Assembly: GCA_963575745.1 (NCBI GenBank)
Contig: CAUYUJ010018327.1
Coordinates: 517,931-581,930 of the forward strand
From: Prorocentrum cordatum
Taxonomy: Eukaryota; Sar; Dinophyceae; Prorocentrales; Prorocentraceae
Length of the DNA stretch: 64,000 bases
Direction: 5' to 3'
Notes under the pieces: model-generated
The model's input: the letters and a program-made list of their open reading frames with translations, nothing else
What the model was told of the DNA's origin: nothing
Databases searched by the model: none
Shown: piece by piece, positions 11,516 through 23,044 of the stretch
Layout: each line of letters starts with the position of its first letter
Position numbering within the stretch: position 1 is the stretch's first letter
Program-made: the position numbers and the translations under genes

Positions 11516-11765
11516 GTTCCACAGGCCCCACAGGTCCGCCACAGGCCCCTCAGGCGTCGCAGGCCCCACAGGCCCCACTGGCATTGCAGAGCCCCCTTCG
11601 CCCACTGGCACCCCGGGTCCCACGCCCACAGGCCCCGCAGGTCCCACATGCCCCACAGGCCCCACAGGGCCCGCAGGTTTCGCAGGTCTCACAGGTCCAA
11701 CAGGATCCACAGGCCCCACAGGCGTCGCAGATCCCGCCTGCACCCACAGGGCCTACAGGGCCGAG
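11515..11765 (+). repeat. 9-base CAGGCCCCA repeat (collagen-like translation)
   Basis: About 27 imperfect copies of a 9-base unit, CAGGCCCCA / CAGGTCCCA, read in one frame as Pro-Thr-Gly-Pro triplets. A second copy at 44700-44885 also lies directly upstream of an H2 array. The repeat placement, short length and absence of a start argue against a collagen gene. Confidence 0.8.
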
Positions 11766-13140
11766 CGCGCGCGCTTCGAGCGCCGAAATGTATATATTAT
11801 AACATGTGTCGCGCGCTTCGCGCGCCGAGGTGTAAACGCGGTAAACTGTTCGGCGCGCTTCGCGCGCCGAAGTGTAAACCGTGCGAAGCGTTCAGCGCGC
11901 TTCGCACGCCGAAGTCTAAACGCTGTAAACCGTTCGGCGCGCTTCGCGCGCCGAAGTGTAAATTCTGTAGTCCGTTCGGCTCGCTTCGCGCGCCGAAGTG
12001 CGCGCGCTGTCAACGGCAACCGCCCATCGCGCTTCGCGCGCAGAAGTGCAAGCGCCGCGAACCGTTCGGAGCGCTTCGCGCGCCGAAGTGTAAGCGCACA
12101 AAGCCGTTTGGCTCGCTTCGCGCGCCGAAATGTAAACGCCGCAAACGGCCCGGCGCGCTTTGCGCGCCAAAGTGTGAACGCAGGGAACCGTTCAGCCCGC
12201 CCCGCGCGCTGAAGTGCACTTGCCGTAAACCGTCTGGCGCGCTTCGCGCGCTGAAGTGTGCGCCTTGTTAGCCGTTCGGAGCGTCGCGCGGGCCGATATG
12301 CGCGCGCTGTAAATCGTTCGGCGCGCTTCTCGCGCCGAAATGTAAACGCTGTGAAGCGTTCAGCGCGCTTCGCGCGCCGAAGTTGCGCGCGCTGTAAACC
12401 GTTCGGCGCGCTTCGCGCTCCGAAGTGTAAATGCTGTAGACCGTTCGGCTCGCATCGCGCGACGAAGTGCGCGCGCTGTCAACCGCAACCGCCCATCGCG
12501 CTTCGCGTGCCGAAATGCGAGCGGTGCAAACCGTTTGGAGCGATTGGCGCGCCGAAGTGCAAACGCGCAAAACCGTGCGGTGCGCATCGCGCGCCGAAGT
12601 GTAAACGACGTAAACCGTCCGGCGCGCGAGGCCACGCCGTCAGCCAGCGCACCTCGCGCGCGGAAGTGCACTTACCGTGAACCGTCCACGCGCCACGCGC
12701 CTCTCGCGCCGAAGTGTAAACGCTGCGAAGCGTTCCGCGCGCTTCGCGCGCCGAAATTGCACGCGCTGCGCACCGTTTAACGCGCTTCGCGCGCCGAAGT
12801 GAAGACGCGGTGAGCCGCCCGGCGCGCTCCGCGCGCCGAAGGGCAAACGATGCGAACCGTTCGGCCCGCTTCGCGCGCCGAAGTGCAAACGCGCAACACC
12901 GCTCAGCGCGCGTCGCGCCCCGAAGTGTAAACGCGCAAAACCGCTCGGCGCGCGTCGCGCGCCGAAGTGTAATCGACGTAAACCGTTCGGTGCGCATTGC
13001 GCGCCGAAGTGTAAACGACGTAAACCGACCGGCGCGCCTCGCGCGCCGAAGCATAAAACGCTGTAAATATTTTGACGCGTTTCGCGCGCCAGGGTGTCCG
13101 CGCCGTCAGCCAGCGCACGTCGCACGTGGAAGCGCACTTA
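11765..13140 (+). repeat. H2 GC hairpin array B
   Basis: About 30 tandem units of roughly 45 bp. The consensus core is arms TTCGGCGCGC and GCGCGCCGAA around a TTC loop (perfect at 11849-11871), joined by a variable connector such as GTGTAAACGCTGTAAACCG. Arms vary in length but the centre is preserved in most units. Array A upstream lies in the opposite orientation. Confidence 0.9.
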
Positions 13141-14019
13141 TCATGGGGCCCCGTCACCCAAGCCGATTTTGGCAGCGATTTTGTAAATCCCCCGCCAGAT
13201 GTTTTTTGTATGTTCTGTTTTTTGTTGAGATTGTTTCATCAGCTGCTGTCGCGTTGCCGACGTGCACCCCAAGTTGGGCATCTGCGTTGCGCGCTGTGCC
13301 GCGTGCGCGGTCTTGCGCGGGTTGTGCCGTTCGCGCGGCGCCCCGCGGTCGGCGCCGAGGTTGTGGCGTTTTCTCGCGGCGCCGCACGCGAGGTGCCGCG
13401 AACGCACCGCCGCTTCTGCAGCCGACGTTGAATTTGTGGTGTCGTGTGCCTGGAGTTGCGGGCGCGGTGTTGCGCGGTGCTTCTTTCGCGTGCGCGTGCG
13501 TGCCTTGCGCGCGGTGCACATTTCGATGCGCGTCGTGCTGCGTGCCGGCGCGGTGCCGTGCAAATAGCGCCACGTGCGTGCTGCCGCGCGAGGTGCCCGG
13601 TGTTTGCGTACGGTGCCGCGTGCGCGGCGCCGTGTGCGCGGCCTGCGTGGTGCCGCGCGCGTGGCGTTGCTTTGCTGGTGCCGCTCGCGGGACCTCCAGT
13701 CTGTGCGTGTACGAGGTCTTGCCCAAGCGCGCCGCGCCGCGCCATGCGCGGCACGTTGCGCGGGTCGGGTTGCTCGCGTCGCGGAGGTCTCCCGCCATGC
13801 GCGTGCGAAGTACACGGAGAGTGCGGGAGAGGATGAGAGGAGAAACAAAGAGGGGAAGCTAGGGAGGAAAGGGGGGTCATGCGAGATGGTAGGCGGAGGG
13901 GGGGGAAGAGCGGGGAAGGGATGGGGCGGCGAGGGGTGGAGGTGTTTGGAGTAGGGGCAATCGTGCGAGTGCGACAATTGTTAGCACCCCAGTCGCGAGT
14001 GGGCTGCCGGCGGCGCGTT
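13141..14019. other. GC-rich unique stretch, no supported gene
   Basis: Contains many quasi-repeats of GTGCCGCGTGCGCGG and long open frames on both strands (for example 13141-13977 minus and 13444-13836 plus). The products are Arg/Ala/His-rich without domains, and overlapping frames are equally open, so I treat them as composition-driven. From 13850 to 13950 it is purine-rich. Confidence 0.45.
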
Positions 14020-14825
14020 AAGGCCGGGCCCTGGGATAAAATTTTCCCGGCAAAGCAACCTAACAGCGACGTGTATAAGCATATCTGGAAGCATTCCCCT
14101 TAAGATTCAGGTGAGAATCCAGTTGTAGAATTCTGCTGTTCTCGCAGTCGCAGTCGCATTCGCAATGACAGTCGCAGTGGCAACGGCCTTAGGGTCCAAT
14201 GGAATCCAAAGGATTCCTAAGGATTCCTGAGGATGCTTAACTATACCTACGGATTCCTAAGGATGCCTACGGATTCCTAAGGATTCCTGAGGATTCCTAA
14301 GGATCCCTATGGATTCCTACGGATGCTTCAACCTGCCTCAGTTTCAACCTCAGCCTCAGCCTACCTCGGCTTGCCTCAGCCTCAGCCTCAGCCTGCCTCG
14401 GTCTCAGCCTCAGCCTGCCTCAGCCTCAGCCTCAGCCTGCCTCGGCCTCAGCCTGCGTCAGCCTCAGCCTCGGCCTGCCTCAGCGTCAGCCTGCCTCAGC
14501 CTCAGCCTCAGCCTCAGCCTGCCTCGGCTTGCCTCAGTCTCAGCCTCAGCCTTCCTCGGCCTCAGCCTGTCTCAGCCTCAGCCTGCCTCAGCCCCCCCTC
14601 CTCCCCCCCCCCCCCTTGCCCCCCCATTCAGCCTCACCTTGTCTCAGCTTCGGCCTGCCTCGGCTTCATCCTCAACCTAAGCCTCAGTATCAGCCTCAGC
14701 CTGTCTCGGCCTGAGCGTGCCTCGGCCTCAGCCTCAGCTTGCCTCAGCCTCAGCCTGCCTCAGCCTCAGCCTCAGCCTCAGCCTCAGCCTGTCTCAGCCC
14801 CAGCCTGCCTCAGCTTGGTATGTCC
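14020..14825 (+). repeat. R3 minisatellite cassette, copy 1 (5' part)
   Basis: The 5' conserved block (CCCGGCAAAGCAACCTAA, then AAGCATTCCCCTTAAG, near 14045-14115) matches 41396-41466 closely. It is followed by CGCAGT repeats, GGATTCCTAA repeats (14205-14325), and a long GCCTCAGCCT minisatellite (14330-14815). The downstream 73-bp repeats seen in copies 2 and 3 are absent. Confidence 0.85.
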
Positions 14826-14839
14826 AATCATGGTGTCTG

Positions 14840-14970
14840 GGGTCAACATTTGGTCAGGGCAGAAAGCCCTAAGTGCTCCGACGGCCTACACGTCAGGGCA
14901 GAACTGCCCCGACACCGAGGGTTGTCGGGGCAGAATTGCCCTGACAAGAAGACGGCCGCATCTCATGTTA
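14840..14970. repeat. H1-type hairpin half-sites
   Basis: Three to four units of the H1 palindrome type, such as GTCAGGGCAGAACTGCCCC and GTCGGGGCAGAATTGCCCTG, the family that fills 24766-27085. Confidence 0.75.
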
Positions 14971-15039
14971 TGTGGTCGTAAAACAAAACGCGCAGAACAG
15001 TTTTCAGAATGTTGCCATCGACAACGTAACATGTTGCCC

Positions 15040-15360
15040 TAGATAACGTTGAATGTTGCCCTATATTCCCTCCAAAAAACAACATTCGGCCCACATAAAA
15101 CAGTATGTTGCCTTATATACCCAAGCAACATTTTGCAAATCAGTACAACCGAAACCGAAAAATGGCCATTGCATTCCATTCGATTGCGTTGCGGTGTATT
15201 GTGTTTTGTGCCGCGCCACGTTGCTCGACCTTGCATTGCACTGCGGGTGAAATTCAGAATGCATTGTGCAACGCAGCGCAAAGTCAAATCGAGCACCGTT
15301 CACTGTTGCGTTGCATTGCATTCAGCAGCAGTGATGGCGTTGCATTGCATTCTGCCCCTC
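15040..15360. repeat. TTGCATTGCATT-type pentamer repeats
   Basis: Short imperfect repeats of TTGCATTG and GTTGCCCTAT phrases lie upstream of the first island gene. Their style is like 48220-48440. No gene is seen. Confidence 0.5.
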
Positions 15361-15433
15361 ACACCTCATCCCCCTCTCCCCCTCTCCTTGGCTCTTGTGC
15401 CATTTATTTTTTGGGCCATTTTGGCCGCGCTTC

Positions 15434-16969
15434 ATGAAGCGCCGGGGCGCCGCGGCCTGGCTGGCCGAGCCGCCCGGGCGGCCCGCCGAGGCCGAGGCCA
15501 TCGTGGCCGCGGCGGCTGGGGCCGAGCCGCCGCCGCCGCCCAAGGTAGGATGGATGGCAAAACATACAGGAGGGGAGGAGGGGAGAGCTGAGGATGAAGG
15601 CGAATCAAGAACGAGAGGGGGAGGCGGAGGAGGAGGAGGAGGAGGAGGAAGAGCAGAGGGAGGAATTGGATGAGGATAGTGAGGAGGAGGACGAGGCTGA
15701 GGAGGAGGAGGAGGAGGAGAGGAGGAGGAGGGCGACGAGGCAAGGGAGGCAAAGGAGAATAGGGATGAATGATGAGGACAGGGGGACAGGGAGGAAGAGG
15801 AGGAGGAGGACCTCCATTCCTACTCTTCCTTCACCTCCCCCTCCTCCTCCTACCAGGCTGTGGCTACGCTGACTCCTCCTCCTCCTCCTCCTCCTCCTCC
15901 CTCCTCCTCCTCCTCCTCTTCCTCCTCCTCCTCCTCCTCCTCCTCCCCCTGCCTCCTCCTCTCCCTGCCTACTCCTCCTCCTCCTACTCCTCCTTCTGCT
16001 CCTACTCCTCCACCTCCTCCTCCTCCTCCTCCTCCTCCTCTTCCTCCTCCTGACTCCTCCTCTTCTTTTCCTGCTGCTGCTGCTCCTCCTCATCCTCCTC
16101 ATCCTCCTCCTCCTGCCCAGGTGCTGCGGCCCTACTGGCGGGCGCCCGCGCTGCAGCACTACGAGGCGCTGAGCCGGGCCGCGCTGCTGGAGGCGATCCA
16201 GCGGCGCGACGCCGAGGTGGCCGTGCTCCGGCGGCGGCTCAAGGACCCTCTGGGTCCAACATTTCCCTCCTCCCACTCTTCCCACCTCCTCCCGTTCTCC
16301 TACTTGTTCCCCTCCTGCTGTTGTTGTTGCTGCTGATGTTGCTGCTGCTGCTTCTCCTCAGCCAGGACGCTGGCCTCATCGAGAGGGTCGGCGCCGCCGC
16401 TGCCGCGGCGTGCGTGGACGAGGACCCTGGGCGAGGAAACGAAGGGAGAATGAGATAGAAGATAGAGGTGGGAGGAAGGGAGGGGAGGGGGGCAGCAGTG
16501 GGGGTGGGAGGGAGCCTTGAAGAAAGGCGAGTGGACGAATGGACGGAGGAGGAGGGGAGCGGCGGAGGAAGAGGAGAGGAGAGGGAAGGACGTGAGGAGG
16601 AAAGGAGGAGGTGGAGGAGAAGGAGGAGCAGGAGGCGAGGGAAGAGAGGACAGGGGAGGAGGGGGGGGAGGAGGGGGAGGAGGAGGAGAAGTAGGAGTAG
16701 GAGTAGGAGTAGGAGTAGGAGTAGGAGTAGGAGTAGGAGGAGGAGGAGGAGGAGGAGGAGGAGGAGGAGGAGGAGCGCAGTCAAGTGAACCATCCGAGGA
16801 GCCAGATGCCGATGACATGGCCTGGAACCTCGTGTATCGCAGCAGCAAGCTGCGCGTTGGGCGCAAGAGCAACCACTTGACGCCCAAGTCCACCATAGTT
16901 GTGGGCCTCCGCCGCAACCTGTGCAACGTGTCGGCCGAAAACTTCTCGTGCGTCCTCATGCACGATTAG
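15434..16969 (+). CDS. Small four-exon gene of unknown function
   Basis: I do not recognise this protein. Frame continuity and splice pattern support exons 15434-15544, 16121-16243, 16366-16422 and 16799-16969. All junctions are in phase 0, giving about 153 residues. Exon 1 starts at the only suitable ATG and ends PPPPPK before GTAGGA. Exon 2 encodes a charged, helix-prone segment (ALSRAALLEAIQRRDAEVAV, then LRRRLK) that could be coiled coil. The last exon ends SAENFSCVLMHD-stop. Introns 2 and 3 begin with GA rather than GT and carry direct repeats at both ends (AGGAC; CGAGGA), so exact cut points are ambiguous by a few bases; 16781 is an alternative last-exon start. Introns 1 and 3 are built largely of GGA or CTC tracts. 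The gene lies 257 bp upstream of the next on the same strand, as in dinoflagellate unidirectional arrays. Confidence 0.5.
15545..16120 (+). other. Intron 1: purine block followed by pyrimidine block
   Basis: GT donor at 15545, CAG acceptor ending 16120. About 15610-15810 is nearly pure GGA/GAG; about 15820-16115 is nearly pure CTC/TCC. In RNA the halves can pair into a long hairpin; as DNA the tracts are triplex-prone. Both ends carry AGGT. Confidence 0.6.
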
Positions 16970-17225
16970 GCTGGCTTCACGCCGCACTCCGCCACTCAAC
17001 CACTCAATTCCATCACATCACCTCGACACCTGGCCCGGGTTCCATGCGAACCCTTTCAACTCAACCAAAAACAACGTGCACTAGATAACATAGCATAACA
17101 TAACATAAAAGTACATCAATCATAACATCTCAACAAATTCAACAAATCATAACACATCATAACATCTGAACGTCACGTATCAAAACATCAAAACACCTAA
17201 TCATTGCAAGCCCTTGGTTCCAGGA
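16970..17225. other. G-poor 3' flank and likely trans-splice acceptor
   Basis: After the stop codon the + strand becomes rich in AACAT and CATAACAT repeats and almost free of G (17080-17205). A CAG at 17221-17223 lies just two bases before the ATG of the next gene. It could be a spliced-leader acceptor giving a very short 5' leader. Confidence 0.4.
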
Positions 17226-20200
17226 ATGGAGCTAGCGGTCATCAGCCGCCAAACGGTGACGGCGTGCGAGGAGGCTGTTGGCTCGGCCTTGATCGGGGCC
17301 TTTAGGTTCTTCCACTTCCACTGCGAGGCCAAAATCAGGAGCTTCGCTGGTCGCGCTGGTCGCGGCCACACCTTCATATCGTGCCATTCCTTCAGCAGCG
17401 ACGCCGCCAATTCAGGAGTGTGGCGGAATGCTAAGCTGCAGGCCTTGAAGTTGCTTTCGGTTTATATCGGCGACCATCGCAATGTGGAAACGAATGGTTT
17501 CTTTTCGAACAACGTGAGTTTCGAAGCCTATGCAGACTTGCACAAGGTCACGTCCACGACAGCAGAAGCAACGATGGGCCTCATCTGGAAACAACTCGTG
17601 TCGTTGGGCTGCCCCGTCTGGAAAAAATATTCGTCCGTCTCGGATGGGCCTGCTGCTGCTGCCGCGAACGTTCTGCACGGCGCGCTGCAAGGTGAACATC
17701 GGTTGGTGAGAATACTTCTCTACACTAGCGACGGCGGCCCGGATCAGATGAAATTCAAACGGATGCTGATCGCAGAGACGGCCCTCCAGGGCCACGTGCT
17801 GGTGATTGGTTACCCATGTCTGATGCACAGGCTGCAGTTGATTATCAAAACAGGACTGGAGTTGATTGATAGGTTCCTTGGCAGGGTCGAGAAGACGTTC
17901 AAATACTTCAGTTCCCTGTCAAAAGTTACGCAGGTCACAGGGCCAAGTATAGGCTCAACCAACTTTTGACGGGGACGAACACACGATGGGGGAGGGAGGA
18001 GGAGGAGGAGGGGGAGGAGGAGGAGGAGGAGGAGGAGGAGAAGGAGGAGGAGGGGGAGGAGGAAGCGAAGTGAGGGGGAGGAGGAGGAAGAAGAGGTTTT
18101 TCTTTAACGGTTGCGGTTGCGCCCGAGGTCTGGAGAGACATGGCTGGCGACATCTATGATATTTGGAAGGGCACCTTCGGGCCCAGAGCGGCACGAGAGT
18201 GCGCTGCTCGCCTACCTCCAAAGTGTTTGGCTGGCCGATGGGATTCAATTTACTCGACTGAGAAGCACTTGCGCTTTTGCGCAAGCAATGCGGGCACTGG
18301 TATTCGGCAGCTGCCCGCCATCATCCGCCAGGCCGTCGAGACTAAGAAGAAGGGTAAGGAGAAGAGGGACGGCAACGTGCCAGCGTTGGACGATGCCGCC
18401 AATGAGACATCGAGAGAGTATAGTGCCCGACTTGGGCGGTGGCGATCGGACGTGCTCCGCACGGTGAGTGGTGAGTTATTTTGGATCGTCGTGGACGTGG
18501 CAACCGACTCCCACGAGGCCCTCCAGCACCACATGGCGTTCGTATCACAAGCACGGAGCACCGAACACATCGAGACATATGGCAATGTGGTTGCTCAACT
18601 TATCATGGGCAAGGGTCAAGAAATACTCGAGGAATGCACTAAGTGCTTCCGCAACTTCCAGTGGGCAGCGGCAATGAGTCACCTGAGCGATCTGGGCGAG
18701 CACGTGCTTCCAGATATGCTGGCCTTCACCGTTGAGCTGAACGCCCACCACGCTGCCGCGTACAACAGGAGGATCTTGAAGGATCTGGACAGGTCCAGCG
18801 TCAGAGCAAATCGCTCAGGATGAGGAGGGCGAGGAGGGGGAAAGGAGGGGGGGTCCCGGGGATGACAAGAAAGGGGGGGAGAGGGTCCAGAGGGTCGGAT
18901 GACAGGAGGTGGTCACTCCCACATTTCCTCCCGCCCTCCCCCCCTCCAAGGGGGGTGGGGCGGGCAGAAGGCTGAGGGGGTCCACTCGTCACTCTGCCTG
19001 CTGTCGTGACTGTCGTGGATCGTGGCCCGAGCGCCGAGGTTTCCATATTGCTTGGTCAAGCTGGCGCACTCACGCCCCTGCGTCGACTGCCGACATCGCC
19101 GCGGCCCCAGAGACCTCAGAAAGAGGGGCCGTGCTACGGGGGTCAAGGCAGGGCGCCCACTAGTGTCCACTTGAGTGGATCGTCAAGTCAAGCTGAACCC
19201 GCGGCGATGGGGGGGGCCTTGGGCTAGACGATCTTTTCAAGCAGGGCCCTAACCTTGTCCTTTTGCTGACTCTCGAGTTGCACATGCCCAGCCCAGGAAT
19301 GGCTTCCAGAATCCTCGAGGCGGCGGAGGGCGAGCTGGAGATCACCACGCGCAAGCTCCGAGCCCTGTGCCACCATGATCTCGTGCAGGCGCGTGACACG
19401 GGCACATGCGGCACGCTGTTGTACAGCATTACCATGTGCATGAGGTGCTACTCCAAGGCGGACGCCAGGGACAACGAGCAGTACAACAGCTTGATCAGAC
19501 AGATGAATATGCGATGCAGAAATATCGGCTTGCCTTTGATGAGTTCGCGCATCAACGTGAAGAAGTGGCTCGGGGTGGGGACCAGAGGCGCGAGCACGAG
19601 GTGGTCGAGTATCAAACCGCGGGCGGAGGCGCTGCTGAGACAACTCTTGCCATTTGCAGAACAGGCTCAGGGCATCGCCATCGAGGATGCGCGCTTCGAG
19701 GCGGCCAAGCCGATCGAGACGGACGTGAATGTCAGTGCTACATTGAAGGTTGCTTGCCCTGTCGACACATCGCCTGCAGCCCTGTGGGCAAAATCATACA
19801 GCGTGAAGCTGTTCCGTTGCTCTTCTGGGAGGCCAGACGCGAACCAGTTGATCGTCGTTGGGATGTGCAATCTGGGGAACATCGACGAAGACAACCCCGA
19901 CGACTTCGACCTGTTAACGTATAACGATCATTCTGTCGGCTACATGATGGCTGACACCAACTACACGACTTCCGAACTGCTGAAGATCAATCTATCACCT
20001 TCGAACATCCCAGATTATTTCATTGGTAAGATCAGCGATCCGTGCGAGTTCAGCTAAGAGGCTTCGCAGTTTTGCCGCAATCCCCTTCCCCCCCTTGGGC
20101 CCATGAGGGCCCGTGAGCCCATGACGTAACTTCGGCACCTTTGGCGACGGACGAGCAGGGAGCGCGTGGTGTCGGGCCGACGGGGTCGGGTTGAAAATTG

Positions 20201-22493
20201 CGTGCGCATGTGTGATACGCGTGGGCATGCTATCTCCATCTCAGCCCGTCGACGTCGGGCGAGCGGATATCTTCCATAGACTTGTTCACTCAGTGCCACA
20301 GGCAGCTGAACGAACTCACCTTCGACAAAGCTGTAGAAGCAGCGCTATCGCCATATGTAATGAGTTCCAGTGTCCATAAGATGATATGGCGCTACGATAA
20401 CCCCGAAGAAGTTGCCCTGGATCCAGATGTGCCAGCCATGCGCGACCTCTATGCAATAATTCAGAAGAAAGGATCCATACTCTTTCCAGTGACACATCGG
20501 CGGGCTCACGTCGAGATTCCTGCTCACGATGCGCACGATGACGGAGATGCTGCTGGAGATCACGATGCTGGTCTGCCACCTGGCGACCCGGATGATGATG
20601 ATGGCGAAGCTGATGGGGCCAGGGACGCGCCTGCCGAAGCTGATGCTGCTGATGTTCATGAGTGGGGAGGTCCAGACCCAGCGCGAGAGGCAGCTGAGGA
20701 GAAGGTTCTGGGATTGCGGAATAATGCTTGTTGCTTCCACTGGTGTTTCTGATGAAATTATGGCGGGGATTGGGTGGGGCAGACCTGGAAGGATTCCGAA
20801 GGATGCTCGACATGTTCGGCGAGATTTCCAATCCAGGGGCCATCGTCAGTGTGAAACGTGTGCTTTGATGTGAAGAGCCCGGGCGGAACTTCCCGATGGG
20901 CCCTGGGGGCCCTGGGGCGTTGTCATGGTCACGGTCGGGTCACCGCGATCGCCCTTCGATCGGTGCCTCGACGACGACGACGACGTCGCGTCGCGACGTA
21001 AGGAAGAGATGAGCGCGTTGTGTCGCGTCGTCTCGCCGAAGCGGCGCCGAGCGAGGGGCGGTCGTGTTTCTTCTTGACCCCCAACTCTCAATTTCCGTCT
21101 CGCCCTCACTATCCATCTGTTGCCACCCATGCTAGGTCTTGGAGCGCGAGCTGCAGCGCGAGGGCGGCGGCTCGCAGGAGGCGGACGCCAAGCGCGCAGA
21201 GTGGATCAAGCAGGACACGGCGGATGCGAATGAGGATTCACAAAGGCTGCGCCTGACCGCCGAACCCAGGACTCAGATCTCTGGCCCAGGGTCACGCAAA
21301 ATTCCAGTGGGGCCAGTGGGGCCTTCGCATCGCACCTCGGTCGTTCCTCCTTGAATTCACCACGGCAGCCATGGTATCTTCTGGGAAGCGACTTGTCTGG
21401 GTCAGTGACAAGGGCGTGCGACTCAAGGCCAAACCAGTGCCAAACCATCAATCAAACAAAGACTGGCTCCAGAGTGGGCCCAGGCGATTTAGTGAGTAGT
21501 CTTGAGGCTCGTTTGGTCAATGCCGTTCTAGGGTCACAGAAATACAAGAAAATTCGAGAGGATGCGATGCAAGGGCTGGACGCCCGCATGCGCTCCACAG
21601 AAGCCGAAGATTTAGATTTCGAGCACGAGTCGGCTGTTTTAGACGTCGTTGCGTTTGACGGCAGCTCGAGGGAGCCACCGTTGCCACCTCCAGCTCAGCC
21701 GCCAGACGCTGAACCCTCGCTGAACGTTTCAGGCGCCCTTCGTCGGTGGCGGCAGGGCGCATCTGACGGTGCAACTGTTCTCGATAGTAGCCAGCGCGCG
21801 CGAGAACAGTTATGTTTGGGGCGCGTGAGCAAGCCCCGATTTGAGATGTCTGTTATGGCGCCGCCCCCTGGCGACAATGATAGTGACGTCACTTGCGTAG
21901 AATGGTCGCTCCCTAAGATTTTGTTGGGGAGGCCCGTTAGACTTGAACGCGGCATCGACCCAACGAATCCTCTTCGAACCTGGGAGGCCGTGTGGCCCAC
22001 AGCTGCCAGGGTGAAAGAGAAGCGGTTTGATGGGTGGCAAGTTGTCCATCCTGCCATTGGCGTCTTGACTAAGACGGGGCCCCGATTTAGGCTCGACCCT
22101 GCGCTCGTTGATTTAATTCGTATGTGGGAGGCAGCTCGAGCAGGTGGATCGTTCGCAGAGCTGGACGATACGTGCGTGGCTTGCGGCGAAGAGCCCGCGG
22201 CCAACTCAGGCCCCACGGTTGTGTGCCCGCTCTGCCTCTGCCACTGGCACGCCCGCTGTTGCAATCGCATCGAGGAGAAGATTCCCGATGCGGACATCTG
22301 GGCAGATCTGTGCCACACGCTGCAACAGCGTCGCACTGCCCACGAACCGCCCGCGTGGCTGCCGGACTTGTTTGCGCAGCCGCTCGCTGGCGGCAAGGAG
22401 GGCATGGCCGAACGGGCCATGTGCAAGCTTTGCATGAAAGTCTGTCAGATTGACAGGCCAGGAATCGGCCCTCAGCCTTCAGCAACAGCCTGA
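17226..22493 (+). CDS. hAT-transposase-like protein with C-terminal PHD-like finger (model)
   Basis: Proposed exons are 17226-17933, 18128-18781, 19320-20025, 20280-20704, 21136-21234 and 21507-22493, about 1190 residues. Exon 1 contains TSDGGPDQ (about residue 170) and, 30 residues later, CLMHRLQLIIKTGLELID. Exon 2 has AGRWDSIYSTEKHL. These resemble the second catalytic Asp region, the C-x2-H block and the RW block of hAT-family transposases (RNase H fold). The last exon has a zinc-binding pattern C-x2-C-x13-C-x2-C-x4-H-x2-C-x54-C-x2-C (22173-22433), matching PHD C4HC3 spacing apart from a long final gap. Exon 4 ends in a very acidic linker. Most introns carry AGG repeats at both ends; intron 3 has GTAAG. 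The exon 5/6 joints are the least certain, and the PHD part could be a separate gene. Likely a domesticated or resident transposase; activity is unknown. Confidence 0.5.
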
Positions 22494-22821
22494 GCAAACA
22501 GTCAAGGAGTCAAGGAGTCAAGGCGAAGAGGCGAAGAGGAGGGGAGGGGCACGGATTAGGAAGAGGAGGCGGGAGGGTGGAGGTGGGAGGCTGGAGGAAG
22601 AGGACGCAGGAGGACAGAGGATGGAGGGGGATTGCTGATGGAGGCAGAGGTTGGAGGCAATATGTTAGAGGAGGAGCACATATAGGCAACATGCATCGTC
22701 CTTCTCCTGCCCTTTCGCGCCGTTAACTACTCGATGTGCCCGCTTCCCTCATCCATCCTCTTCCTTCCATGCCTCCCTCCTCATCCATCTCTCCACCGCT
22801 CGACCTCCTCCTCCTCCTCAG
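22494..22821. other. Purine-rich then pyrimidine-rich spacer
   Basis: GGAGG-rich to about 22640 and CCTCC-rich at 22740-22820, ending CTCCTCCTCAG. It looks like the introns of this island, so the upstream gene might splice across it, or it may be intergenic. Confidence 0.4.
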
Positions 22822-22977
22822 GCGTCGAACTGGGTCAAAGTGTGATGATATCTCAATGGGGCGTCCAAACGAGTCCAATTGTGATGATGTCTCGATCAAG
22901 CGTCCAACTGAGTTAAATTGTGATGATATCTCGATCAGGCGTCCAACTGAATCAAATTGTGATGATGCCTCGACACT
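22822..22977 (+). repeat. Four-copy 39-bp tandem repeat
   Basis: Units begin GCGTCCAACTGA and contain AATTGTGATGATRTCTCGAT, with about four copies. One frame is open throughout and reads a 13-residue repeat (RPTELNCDDISI plus one). It follows a CAG acceptor at 22821. It could be an exon or a 5' leader of the gene downstream. Confidence 0.75.
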
Positions 22978-23044
22978 CCAAGACTGGATTCCAGAGTCAT
23001 GTGTTAAACGTGCCAGCGCACTGGAGAGTAACGCCAGCCGCCAG

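Noticed and set aside
11390-11802. Collagen-like Gly-Pro-Thr protein
   Set aside because: It is a 9-base tandem repeat present twice in the same repeat context, with no start, no flanking domain and frames open on both strands.
12258-13862. Arg/Ala-rich frames of 140-350 codons over the H2 array
   Set aside because: Frames are translations of the 45-bp hairpin repeat and exist on both strands.
18470-18476. GTGAGT donor inside exon 2 of the transposase-like gene
   Set aside because: The frame continues smoothly with protein-like sequence beyond it (SGELFWIVVDVATDSHEAL); no matching acceptor in phase nearby.
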